NCBI GenBank assembly: GCA_001701135.1
Contig: DAAN01000019.1
Location: 137,025-201,024 of the forward strand
From: Bacteroidales bacterium H3
Lineage (GTDB): Bacteria; Bacteroidota; Bacteroidia; Bacteroidales; Muribaculaceae
Reading direction: 5' to 3'
DNA length: 64,000 nucleotides
Positions 8,680 through 17,019 of this stretch are shown piece by piece. Below the pieces are notes generated by a model. That model saw only the letters and a program-made list of their open reading frames with translations, did not search any database and was not told the DNA's origin. How positions within the stretch are numbered: position 1 is the stretch's first letter; each line of letters begins with the position of its first letter. A program made the translations under genes and the position numbers.

Positions 8680-9036
8680 ATGCTCAAAGGATACGTTGAA
8701 ATTGAGAAACTGAGGCTTTTCAGTCACCACGGAGTGTTTCCGCAGGAACGCACCGTGGGGAATGTTTTTGAATTCACCATAACTCTCTGTTACGATATGG
8801 AGCGCGCCGCCTCCACTGATTGTGTTGAGCACGCGCTGAACTATGCATCGGTTATCGAGACAGTGAAAGAGGTGTCGGAAATCCATTCTGCATTGCTCGA
8901 GAATCTGGCTCTGAGGATAAAAGATGCCATTATCGAACGGTTTCCCCAGGTACTGTCAGGCTCGGTGTGCGTGGCCAAGCCCACGCCCCCTGTCGGCGAG
9001 CAGCTGAACAGGGTGGCTGTGACGCTGCAATGGTGA
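8680..9036 (+). CDS. folB: dihydroneopterin aldolase
   Basis: Converts 7,8-dihydroneopterin to 6-hydroxymethyl-dihydropterin and glycolaldehyde in cytoplasmic folate synthesis. The protein of about 118 residues has the compact size of the family and its signatures: an early EIEKLRLFSHHGVFPQE segment (family YGxHGxxxxE motif), LNYASVIETV, LENLALRI and the closing AKPTPPVGEQLNRVAVTL with the conserved lysine-proline stretch. I chose the ATG at 8680 (MLKGYVEIE); an in-frame TTG lies at 8674. It stands alone, divergent from the glycosyltransferase operon. Confidence 0.9.
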   Translation: MLKGYVEIEKLRLFSHHGVFPQERTVGNVFEFTITLCYDMERAASTDCVEHALNYASVIETVKEVSEIHSALLENLALRIKDAIIERFPQVLSGSVCVAKPTPPVGEQLNRVAVTLQW

Positions 9037-9069
9037 ATTACTCAGTTTGCTATTCAACGGAATGTATTT

Positions 9070-9314
9070 AGAGCTTGTTTAATAATAAATGTTGCCGATA
9101 GGGTCGCATATCCTGAGCCTGATTTCGTCGTGTGACGAAGGATTGTACGTGTGTACACGACTGAGGAACAGGGCGAAAGCAGGCCGGGATATGCGAAACA
9201 AAGGTAACTTTTCATAAAAGATATTTCTAAGAAACATGAAAAAAAGTTTTAGCAGATGTGAAGTTCTTGAAAATATTACCTTTTGTCGGTAACATTTATT
9301 ATTAAACAAGCTCT
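9070..9314. mobile_element. 245-bp element with 29-bp inverted ends (MITE-like)
   Basis: The ends 9070-9098 and 9286-9314 are inverted copies matching at 28 of 29 positions. No protein is encoded between them. Inside are two further inverted pairs: CGCATATCC with GGATATGCG (9105-9113 and about 9187-9195) and AAAGGTAA with TTACCTTT (about 9200-9207 and 9275-9282). At the centre of the first is a hairpin, TGTAC-GTGT-GTACA, inside a core shared with the palindrome at 54267-54451. Non-coding, TIR-bounded and related to other repeats in the window, it has the look of a miniature transposable element, but no target duplication is certain. Confidence 0.75.
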
Positions 9315-9331
9315 TAAACTCTACAGGAAAA

Positions 9332-9964
9332 ATGACGATTGACAAAGATGCCGTAAAGGCAGAATTCATTGATATGCTGCGCTCCACGGGGCGCGAAGGT
9401 GTCGATTATGTAATCGAGGAGATAGAGCGGCTCGGTTTCTTCGAGGCTCCCGCATCGGCCAACCACCACCTGAATGTGGAAGGTGGTCTCACACAGCATT
9501 CGCTCAATGTGGCCAAGGCCGCCCTGAGCGTGTGGGAGGCGCTCAAACCGCTGGAACCCACCCTCGGGAAAGAGGTTACACGCGACTCTATTATCATCTC
9601 GGCACTCCTGCATGATGTGTGCAAGGCCGACATCTATCGCCGCACCACAAAAAAACGCAAAAACGCACTCGGCATTTGGGAAGACTCCGAGGGCTACCGC
9701 CTCTCCTATAAAGGCTTCCCGATGGGTCACGGCGAGAAATCGCTCGTAGTGGTGCTCTGCAGCGGCATAGAGCTGAGCGACGCCGAGATGCTGGCCATCC
9801 GCTGGCATATGGGAGCCTGGGGCGTGAACCAGCACAGCCTCGAGGATTGCAAAAGCTACGATGCCGCCCGCAAACTCTATCCTTTAGTGTCGATCGTGCA
9901 GGCCGGAGACTCGCTGGCCGCCTCGATTCTCGAACGCGAGGCAGCCGAGCTTGACGAGCTTTGA
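9332..9964 (+). CDS. HD-domain hydrolase
   Basis: A 210-residue cytoplasmic protein of the HD metal-dependent phosphohydrolase superfamily. The metal-binding pattern is visible: His56 in GGLTQHSLNV, the His-Asp pair at 94-95 in ALLHDVCKAD, HGEKS further on, WHMGAW, and a final aspartate in VQAGDSLA. The size and layout fit stand-alone HD proteins acting on nucleotides, but the substrate cannot be read. It starts 18 nt after the end of the MITE-like element, so the element is directly upstream and may carry its expression signals. It ends 67 nt before the TrpB-like gene. Confidence 0.8.
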   Translation: MTIDKDAVKAEFIDMLRSTGREGVDYVIEEIERLGFFEAPASANHHLNVEGGLTQHSLNVAKAALSVWEALKPLEPTLGKEVTRDSIIISALLHDVCKADIYRRTTKKRKNALGIWEDSEGYRLSYKGFPMGHGEKSLVVVLCSGIELSDAEMLAIRWHMGAWGVNQHSLEDCKSYDAARKLYPLVSIVQAGDSLAASILEREAAELDEL

Positions 9965-10031
9965 AACCTGAGAGCGCATCACCATCCCTCACCCCCTATT
10001 TCTGAAAATTCATCAAGTCACATAATTCAAA

Positions 10032-11411
10032 ATGAAAGAACAGCGCAAACGCTTTTTCCTCGACGAAGAGGATATCCCCCGCCAATGGTATAACATCCAG
10101 GCCGACATGCCCAACAAGCCGCAGCCACCGCTGCATCCCGCCACAAAGAAACCCCTTAAAGCCGAAGATCTTTTCCCGATCTTCGCCAAGGAGTGCTCAA
10201 AGCAGGAACTCAACACCACTGACCCCTGGATCGAAATTCCGGAGGAGGTCCGCGAAAAATATAAATATTATCGCACCACCCCCCTTGTGCGCGCCTACGG
10301 CCTTGAAAAGGCACTCGGCACTCCCGCCCATATCTATTTCAAGAACGAGAGCGTGTCGCCCATGGGGTCTCACAAACTCAACAGTGCCATTCCCCAGGCT
10401 TACTACTGCAAGCAGGAGGGCGTGACCAACATCACCACCGAGACCGGCGCCGGCCAGTGGGGCGCGTCGCTGGCCTACGCCGCAAGCATGTTCGGCATCG
10501 AGTCGGCTGTATATCAGGTAAAAATCTCATACGAGCAGAAGCCCTACCGCCGCAGCATCATGCAGACTTTCGGCGCACAGGTCACTCCGTCCCCCTCGAT
10601 GTCGACCCGCGCCGGCAAAGACATTCTCACCGCACACCCCAACCATCAGGGATCGCTCGGCACCGCCATCTCTGAAGCCGTAGAGCTGGCCCAGACCACT
10701 CCCAACTGCAAATATTGCCTCGGTTCGGTGCTCAACCACGTAGCCCTCCACCAGACCGTGATAGGTCTCGAAGCTGAAAAACAGATGGAGATGGCCGGCG
10801 AATACCCCGACGTAGTGATAGCCTGCTTCGGCGGCGGCAGCAATTTCGGCGGCATCGCCTTCCCCTTCATGCGCCACCGCATCAAGGGTGAAGAGGGAAA
10901 GAATCACACACGCTTTGTAGCAGCCGAACCCGCCAGCTGTCCCAAGCTCACCCGCGGCCAGTTCCGCTACGACTTCGGTGACGAAGCCGGCTACACTCCC
11001 CTCCTCCCCATGTACACCTTAGGCCACAACTTCGCCCCCGCCAACATCCACGCAGGCGGTCTGCGCTACCACGGCGCAGGTGTGATAGTATCGCAACTTC
11101 TAAAAGACGGTCTGATGGAGGCTGTCGACATCGATCAGCTCGAAAGCTTCAAGGCCGGCACCCTCTTTGCCCGCACCGAAGGCATAATCCCCGCTCCCGA
11201 ATCGTGCCACGCCATCGCAGCCACCATCCGCGAGGCTAACCGCTGCAAGGAGACAGGCGAGGAGAAGGTAATCCTCTTCAACCTCTCGGGCCACGGGCTC
11301 GTCGACATGGCCTCCTACGACAAGTATCTCGCCGGCGACCTCCAGAACTACTCGATTTCCGAAGAGGAACTCACCGCCAACATCAAGGAAACAGACCCCC
11401 TGCAGCCCTGA
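10032..11411 (+). CDS. tryptophan synthase beta chain-like enzyme (TrpB2 type)
   Basis: PLP-dependent fold-type II enzyme of the TrpB2 subfamily, making tryptophan from indole and serine. At 459 residues it is longer than classical TrpB (about 400), with the extended N-terminus typical of TrpB2. Lys115 in GSHKLNSA is the Schiff-base lysine; ETGAGQWG (137-144) holds the substrate-binding glutamate and FGGGSNFGG (266-274) is the phosphate-binding loop. It has no trpA or other trp gene beside it, which fits TrpB2 proteins that act alone to salvage indole; in a gut bacterium that would suit indole from neighbours. That last point is inference. A strong terminator follows. Confidence 0.9.
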   Translation: MKEQRKRFFLDEEDIPRQWYNIQADMPNKPQPPLHPATKKPLKAEDLFPIFAKECSKQELNTTDPWIEIPEEVREKYKYYRTTPLVRAYGLEKALGTPAHIYFKNESVSPMGSHKLNSAIPQAYYCKQEGVTNITTETGAGQWGASLAYAASMFGIESAVYQVKISYEQKPYRRSIMQTFGAQVTPSPSMSTRAGKDILTAHPNHQGSLGTAISEAVELAQTTPNCKYCLGSVLNHVALHQTVIGLEAEKQMEMAGEYPDVVIACFGGGSNFGGIAFPFMRHRIKGEEGKNHTRFVAAEPASCPKLTRGQFRYDFGDEAGYTPLLPMYTLGHNFAPANIHAGGLRYHGAGVIVSQLLKDGLMEAVDIDQLESFKAGTLFARTEGIIPAPESCHAIAATIREANRCKETGEEKVILFNLSGHGLVDMASYDKYLAGDLQNYSISEEELTANIKETDPLQP

Positions 11412-11475
11412 TCCCCTCCCCTGCGATGCAATTCTATGCCTGTAACGGCATAATTCATTGATAAAAACATTGAAA

Positions 11476-11518
11476 AGAAAGCGGGAAATCGGAATTGCTC
11501 CGGTTTCCCGCTTCTTTT
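11476..11518 (+). terminator. intrinsic terminator after TrpB2
   Basis: Long GC-rich stem (AAGCGGGAAA pairing with TTTCCCGCTT, extended by CGG/CCG) followed by CTTTT on the plus strand. An A-rich run on the left side could also serve the converging gldN operon. Confidence 0.85.
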
Positions 11519-11603
11519 ATTCACATCTATTCGTCAGTCAACTAACTATTAGTTATTCAACCAATTATCAGTTATTCAACTAACGAAAATGGGGTTTAAG
11601 CCG

Positions 11604-12776
11604 TCACTTGCGGCGGCGCACCGACTTGGTGGCTGACGAAGATGATTTTGCAGCTTTAGGTTTCGACGCCTTGGCTTTCTTTTTCTTGGTAGATGATTTG
11701 GACGACGCCTTGGCACGTGAACTGCGCGAACGTGAGGATTTCACCTGCTCCTGTGTCTCGCCGTCGCGCGAAGCGATGTTCTCGCCACGCTCTGCGGCTG
11801 CGGCGGCCTCCTCGGCGGCTGCTTCGGCGGCTTCACGAGCCTCACGGGCTGCTATGATTTCCTCGCGCGAGGGCACCCACAGACCTTTGTCGAACTGCTC
11901 CAGACGGTTCTGGATGCTGTCCTGGGCGCGCTGGCGGTCATCGGGATCGGGATAGAGCTGCATCATCGACTTGTTGGCGAGATTACGCGTCTTGTATATG
12001 TCGCCGTCATACATGTTGCGCGAGAAATAATCGGCATAGGTGTAGCGCGGCAGATTGTTGTTATCGTCGACGAAAATATACTGCTGGGCGAGATAGGGAC
12101 GGAGCTGATCCATGCGCACCCAGAACATGGGGTAGCGCACCGGCTCACCGCCAAAGTCATCGCTGCGGTGCAGCACGGGGCAGATAGCCTCCACCGTGCG
12201 GTGAGTCTTGTTGCTGCGCGAGTCAAACTCCCATTTCTCTATGATATAATATGAAAGCACCTCGTTGGCAGGCACATCGCTCTCCTCGATCGTGAATTTG
12301 GGATTCTTCTCGGTGGAGCCTTTGGCAGGTGTGTTTAGCACGTGGAAGCGGCTGAGCATGTCGGCAACCTTCACGCGGTATTCATCAGTGAAAACCTCCT
12401 TGCCGTCGAGATATTCATAGACAGGAATCTGATTGGCTGCGACCAGACGCATGATGATGCGGAAAAGATTCTCCTGCCCGTCGACAACCTCCTCAGGATA
12501 ATATAGAGGCATGTTCTTGTTGTTGTCGAGCTTGAGGTCGCGGTAAATCACGCGCATCCACTGCTTGTCGGCATCGGCCGTTTCCTGAGTGGCGTAGCGT
12601 TGCTGCATGCGGTCGGTCACTCCCGGGGTCTCAGTCTTCTCGCGGTCGCGGGCCGAGCCGCCGCGACGAACCACCGACGAGCTGGAAGAGTTGCCGGCAG
12701 CGTTCTGCGCCAGTGCGGGGAGCACGCCTGCGGCGAAGACGAGTGCGGCTATGGTGATTTTTGCAAATGCTTTCAT
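11604..12776 (-). CDS. gldN: type IX secretion protein GldN/PorN
   Basis: Periplasmic component of the type IX secretion system; with GldK it forms the ring under the outer membrane. The 390-residue protein has a signal peptide (about 1-23, ending ALAQ) and the family core (MRVIYRDLKLDNNKNMPLYY, PVYEYLDGKEVFTDEY, YSRNMYD-like YFSRNMYDGDIYKT). Family members are usually near 300 residues; here the last 78 or so form an Ala/Glu-rich helix and then a Ser/Lys/Arg-rich tail ending SVRRRK. It is the last gene of the porT-porP-gldK-gldL-gldM-gldN operon, 54 nt after gldM. Confidence 0.92.
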   Translation of the reverse strand: MKAFAKITIAALVFAAGVLPALAQNAAGNSSSSSVVRRGGSARDREKTETPGVTDRMQQRYATQETADADKQWMRVIYRDLKLDNNKNMPLYYPEEVVDGQENLFRIIMRLVAANQIPVYEYLDGKEVFTDEYRVKVADMLSRFHVLNTPAKGSTEKNPKFTIEESDVPANEVLSYYIIEKWEFDSRSNKTHRTVEAICPVLHRSDDFGGEPVRYPMFWVRMDQLRPYLAQQYIFVDDNNNLPRYTYADYFSRNMYDGDIYKTRNLANKSMMQLYPDPDDRQRAQDSIQNRLEQFDKGLWVPSREEIIAAREAREAAEAAAEEAAAAAERGENIASRDGETQEQVKSSRSRSSRAKASSKSSTKKKKAKASKPKAAKSSSSATKSVRRRK

Positions 12777-12830
12777 GTATATTGTATCGTATATCTGTTC
12801 TAAAATAGGGTTATGCGCCTTGTCTCAGCA

Positions 12831-14399
12831 TCAGTTGACTATCACTTCTATCGGCGAGAGGTCGCGGGTGATACCGTCGGGGCCGATTGCCTTCACGCGT
12901 GTGATGTAGAAGCGTTTGCCGCGCGACAGACGCCGGAACGAATCTTTCTGTCGCTGCGAGAACTGCGCCCCGGCCGAAACCTCAGGAATGGCGTTGCCCA
13001 TCGAATCGAAGAACACGGTCTCGAAGCTTAGCACCTTGAACTGGATGTTGAGCAGATCGTCGTCGATGGCGGCCTCGATGCCCGGGGCATTGAGCAGAGT
13101 GGTCTTGGCCAGTCCGCGTCCGCCCCCTTTGTAGTGGCTTGTGTTGCCGTTGGCGTCGCGGAATGCGATATATGGCGTGGGATCGGGGAGCTTGCGCACA
13201 CGGAATTTGGTGGAGGCCACAGTCATGGGGCGGCCATCCATCTGTGCCGTCACGGAAATCACAGCTTCTTCGCCGACCTTACCGGGGTGAGCCACCCAAT
13301 GGTCGCCGCTACGGGTCAGGGTGCCGTTCGACATAGTGGCCGACACATTGTTCATGGCCACACCGGGCACTGAGATCGAAATGGGATTGTCGATGCCGGC
13401 ATAGAGCACATTCATCATGGTGGCCGATACAGTGGCCGTGGGTTCAATCACGGTGTAGGAGCTTTCGAATGGGTGGCGGCTGACAGTGCCGTCGCCATGA
13501 GGCACTTCCAGGTAGCCCTTGTAGTCGAAGGTGCCGGTAGCGCCGGGCGAGAATTCATAAAGGCCGCGGTCGTTGCCGAGCTGTTTGCCGTTGACAAACA
13601 CCACGGGACGGGCAGTGGTGTCGACAGCCGCGAGCACTATATTTGCCGAATATTTGCCGCCGCGCATCACGAAACGGCTCTGCGGAATCACGAAAGCGTT
13701 TAGCTCGTTGACACGCACGTCGCCTGCGTCGACATTGGCAAGGAGTGCCTGCAGAGCCTCTCCCTCGGCATATTTCACATCGTTCTGGAGCTTGGTGAGC
13801 AGCGTCACGGCAGCCACCACAGGCTGGTTGTCGAATTTCGACTCCTCCCAGCTCTGCTTGCCCAGCGTGCCCTTTCGTGTCACGGGGTCGGTGGAGAGAG
13901 CCTTGAGGATATTGTCGCGTTTGGCGGGGTCAGTCATCAGCGAGGCCACATAGTCGCGGTATTTCTCGACCGAGTTGCGCAACCCTTTTCCGCGGGGACG
14001 TTTTCCTGTGAGCATCACCACTGAGGCCGCCTCGAGGTTGTCGCGGTTCTGAATGTCGGTGACCTTGCCGTCGCTGCCGTCGGCCTCGATCACGATCAGA
14101 GTCTTCAGAGAATCGATTGTGCGGTAGACGCTGTCGGTGGCGCGGCGCACCTCGAGCGCTTTCTCATACCACTGGCGCCCCTTGCCGGGGTTCTGCTGTG
14201 CGAAAGCGTCGAGAGTGTTGAGGATAGCGCCATTGCGCTGCTCCACATTATTGTTGGTGCGTGTGAGACCCTCCTCCACCTGGGTGAAGCCGTTGAGCAC
14301 ATCGCTCGAGACATTCAGAGCCAGCATGGCGGTCAGAACGATGTACATAAGGTTGATCATCTTCTGACGCGGCGAGAGCCTGTTATTACTGGTACCCAA
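12831..14399 (-). CDS. gldM: type IX secretion motor protein GldM/PorM
   Basis: Inner-membrane protein with a long periplasmic shaft; with GldL it makes the proton-driven motor of type IX secretion. At 522 residues it has normal family length. The single N-terminal helix (about residues 12-32, MINLMYIVLTAMLALNVSSD) and following NGF are diagnostic. The rest is periplasmic, with a helical domain and then beta-rich domains (ARPVVFVNGKQLG, FRVRKLPDPTPYIAF). It starts 23 nt after gldL ends, consistent with stoichiometric expression. Confidence 0.95.
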   Translation of the reverse strand: MGTSNNRLSPRQKMINLMYIVLTAMLALNVSSDVLNGFTQVEEGLTRTNNNVEQRNGAILNTLDAFAQQNPGKGRQWYEKALEVRRATDSVYRTIDSLKTLIVIEADGSDGKVTDIQNRDNLEAASVVMLTGKRPRGKGLRNSVEKYRDYVASLMTDPAKRDNILKALSTDPVTRKGTLGKQSWEESKFDNQPVVAAVTLLTKLQNDVKYAEGEALQALLANVDAGDVRVNELNAFVIPQSRFVMRGGKYSANIVLAAVDTTARPVVFVNGKQLGNDRGLYEFSPGATGTFDYKGYLEVPHGDGTVSRHPFESSYTVIEPTATVSATMMNVLYAGIDNPISISVPGVAMNNVSATMSNGTLTRSGDHWVAHPGKVGEEAVISVTAQMDGRPMTVASTKFRVRKLPDPTPYIAFRDANGNTSHYKGGGRGLAKTTLLNAPGIEAAIDDDLLNIQFKVLSFETVFFDSMGNAIPEVSAGAQFSQRQKDSFRRLSRGKRFYITRVKAIGPDGITRDLSPIEVIVN

Positions 14400-14422
14400 T
14401 GGTAAAGAGTTTTAGAGGTTAA

Positions 14423-15430
14423 TCAAATATTCGTTGAGGCGCTGTTGGCGGGTGCGTCGGGCTGCTCGGGTACGGGCGGAGGAGCCACGGGGGCACCTTG
14501 CGCGGCGGCAGCGGCGGCCATGGGGTTGGCGCCATACATGTTCACGGTCATGGCGTGGATCATGCGCTCGTAGACCTGGTTGAGCTGGTGCATGTAGAGA
14601 GCCATCTTCTCGGTCTCCTCGCAGTAGCGTGCGCTCTGCGACGAGCTGCGCTCATACATGTCGCGGATCTCCTTGATGCCGTGGTTGACACGGTCGATGG
14701 CATCGAGCTGCGAACTTACACTCTTGAGCTGGATCTCATAGATGGTGTTCAGGCCCTGGATATTGCGGTTGAGAGCCTGCATCTGCTCGACATATCCGCC
14801 CGACGAGCGGGTGATGTTTTCGGAATTCTCGGTGATTGCGCGATACGATTCAAGCAGAGTGTCGCTCACGGAATTGAGCGAACGGGTGGTCTCCTGGAGG
14901 TGACGCAACTCCTCGGCCATACCGGCCACCTGATCGAGATAGGTCTGGGTGGCCGAAACCATCGAGGTCACCACCTCGGCCGGCGTGGAGTCGCCCGAAA
15001 GCACCGGAGCCACGATAGGCCCCTGCGGCACGGCGCCACGGCCACCATTCTCCACGTGCGCATCGGCCGACATCTGATTGCCGGAAACCGCGGCACCGGT
15101 GCTGACAGTGCCGCCGGTGACAATCACCGGAGCGCTTGCCGGCTCGGCGCCCTCCTCATCTGTCTCCTCCTTGTCGAGGTTGGGGAACACATTCTCCCAT
15201 TTGTAGGAGCGCGGAGGATGGTCGAAGGCGGTGAGGGTGAACATCAGCACCTCAGTGCCCATACCGAGCGACAGCAGGAAGTTGCCGCCGGGAAGATGGA
15301 GGATTTTGAAAAGCGCACCCCAGATGACGATGGCGGCACCGATGGAGTAGGCGAAGTTGAAGAAACGCTGGCCGGCGTCGGAGGAGATCCAGGCCGATAT
15401 GCCGCGCTTGTACTGTTTATATTTTCCCAT
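14423..15430 (-). CDS. gldL: type IX secretion motor protein GldL/PorL
   Basis: Inner-membrane partner of GldM in the type IX motor. Two helices lie near residues 22-72; GTEVLMFTLTAF in the second contains the conserved membrane glutamate implicated in proton flow. A cytoplasmic domain follows, with a Pro/Ala/Glu linker, a long predicted coiled coil (about 190-300) and a low-complexity Ala/Pro end. At 335 residues it is longer than the shortest family members, the extra length being in the coiled coil. It is 61 nt downstream of gldK. Confidence 0.93.
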   Translation of the reverse strand: MGKYKQYKRGISAWISSDAGQRFFNFAYSIGAAIVIWGALFKILHLPGGNFLLSLGMGTEVLMFTLTAFDHPPRSYKWENVFPNLDKEETDEEGAEPASAPVIVTGGTVSTGAAVSGNQMSADAHVENGGRGAVPQGPIVAPVLSGDSTPAEVVTSMVSATQTYLDQVAGMAEELRHLQETTRSLNSVSDTLLESYRAITENSENITRSSGGYVEQMQALNRNIQGLNTIYEIQLKSVSSQLDAIDRVNHGIKEIRDMYERSSSQSARYCEETEKMALYMHQLNQVYERMIHAMTVNMYGANPMAAAAAAQGAPVAPPPVPEQPDAPANSASTNI

Positions 15431-15491
15431 GGAATATTAGCTGAGAAATGGATAATCGAGTGAGGGAAGGGGACAATGGGCTGATGTGGAC

Positions 15492-16937
15492 TTACTTACC
15501 CGTCTTTTGCCCCTTGGCGAAGCCTATCTGGGAGCGGACGCAACGGAATCCGATATAGGAGCGCTGCTCGTTCTGGAATTCCCACATGCGGATGTCGGAG
15601 CGAATATTGTGGGCCACATCCTTCCATGAACCGCCGCGCACAATCTTGCGCTTCATGCGGTAGGGATCCTCCATTGCCGCATCGTAGCGGTATTCGGGGT
15701 TGATGTCGGCGGTAAGGTCCTGCACGGTTTCGTTAAAGGCTGTCGAGGTCCATTCGCTCACGTTGCCTGCCATGTCGTAGAGGCCGAAATCGTTGGGTGA
15801 ATAGGTGCCCACGCGCGAGGTGATCAGGTGGCCGTCCTTCACATAGTTGCCGTCGTTAGGCTTGAAGTTGGCATAGAAACAGCCCTTGTCCTCGCTCATG
15901 GTGATGTCGCCCTCCCAGGGATATTTGTTGGCATCCTCGCCGGCGCGGGCGGCATACTCCCATTCAGCCTCCGTGGGCAGACGGAACGGCTCCACATACA
16001 CGCCCTCCTTGCCCAGCGAACGTTTCAGATAGTCGGTGCGCCAGTTGCAGAAGGCATTTGCCTGCTCCCAGCTCACACCCACCACGGGATACTCGCTGTA
16101 GCCTCCGTGGCTGAAATACATGCGCACGTAGGGCTCGTTGTAGGCATTCTCGAAGTCGTTGACCCAACATGTGGTGTCGGGGTATACATTGACAATATAG
16201 GTGTTGAGAAAATCGTAGTCGCCGGTGAGATTGCGTGAAATGGTCTGACGCACAATTTCGCCCTCGTCGTTGATAAACGCGGTGTCTTTCGAGATCATGG
16301 GCATGTCGGTCGGCACGGGCAGATCGGTGTTGTAGACACGCTTGCGGGGATCGAGACGATTGCGGCGCTTGGCGGCCTCGGTGTGGTTGTAGACCTCGTA
16401 GCGGTAGTTGAGCTGAGTGGGATCGAGCTCTCGCTTGCCGGTGATGGGATTTGTGCGGTAAAGGCTCTCGATAGCGCGTTCGGCATCCTCGTCGGGGTTA
16501 CGCCAGGGAATGGGCTTGTTCCAGTTGAGATGAGGTTTCACGGGATTACCCTCGCGGTCCTCCTCGATTTTATAAGCCTCGTTGCCTCCGTAGGCGGGAT
16601 CGGCCAGACGTTCGCGGATGATGGAGTCGCGCACCCAGAACACAAACTGCTTGTATTTCGAGTTTGTAACCTCGGTTTCATCCATCCAGAATGCGTCGAC
16701 CGACATACCCTTGGTGTCGGCTTCGAGATTCCACGCGCTGTCGGCTTCGGCCGGACCCATGTGCAGGGCGCCACGGTCAACGAGCACCATGCCGTAGGGT
16801 GTAGGCTCGGCCCAGGATGTGCCTCCCACGCCGGTGACTTCACCGCCGTTGCTGCCGCCTCTGCGTCCCGAGGCGCAGCTTGCCGCCAGGAGAAGCATCA
16901 GCAGTGACGGGAGGATGTATAACGAAAGTCTTTTCAT
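15492..16937 (-). CDS. gldK: type IX secretion lipoprotein GldK/PorK
   Basis: Outer-membrane lipoprotein forming the periplasmic ring of the type IX system with GldN. I start at 16937 (MKRLSLYILP), which gives a clean lipoprotein signal with lipobox LAASC; an upstream in-frame start would bury it. The body is a formylglycine-generating-enzyme (SUMF1-like) fold: GMVLVDRGALHMG, the DETEVTNSKYKQFVFW segment, FRLPTEAEWEYAAR, GLYDMAGNVSEWT and the ending RGGSW...IGFRCVRS. These are structural in GldK rather than enzymatic. Length of 481 residues is typical for the family. Confidence 0.95.
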   Translation of the reverse strand: MKRLSLYILPSLLMLLLAASCASGRRGGSNGGEVTGVGGTSWAEPTPYGMVLVDRGALHMGPAEADSAWNLEADTKGMSVDAFWMDETEVTNSKYKQFVFWVRDSIIRERLADPAYGGNEAYKIEEDREGNPVKPHLNWNKPIPWRNPDEDAERAIESLYRTNPITGKRELDPTQLNYRYEVYNHTEAAKRRNRLDPRKRVYNTDLPVPTDMPMISKDTAFINDEGEIVRQTISRNLTGDYDFLNTYIVNVYPDTTCWVNDFENAYNEPYVRMYFSHGGYSEYPVVGVSWEQANAFCNWRTDYLKRSLGKEGVYVEPFRLPTEAEWEYAARAGEDANKYPWEGDITMSEDKGCFYANFKPNDGNYVKDGHLITSRVGTYSPNDFGLYDMAGNVSEWTSTAFNETVQDLTADINPEYRYDAAMEDPYRMKRKIVRGGSWKDVAHNIRSDIRMWEFQNEQRSYIGFRCVRSQIGFAKGQKTGK

Positions 16938-17019
16938 ATCGGATTTCAGTGTGTATGCTTTATATAAGGTATGCTGTGTAATCTGTCGAGGTTTATGGCC
17001 GGGCAAAAGCGCCGTGGCG

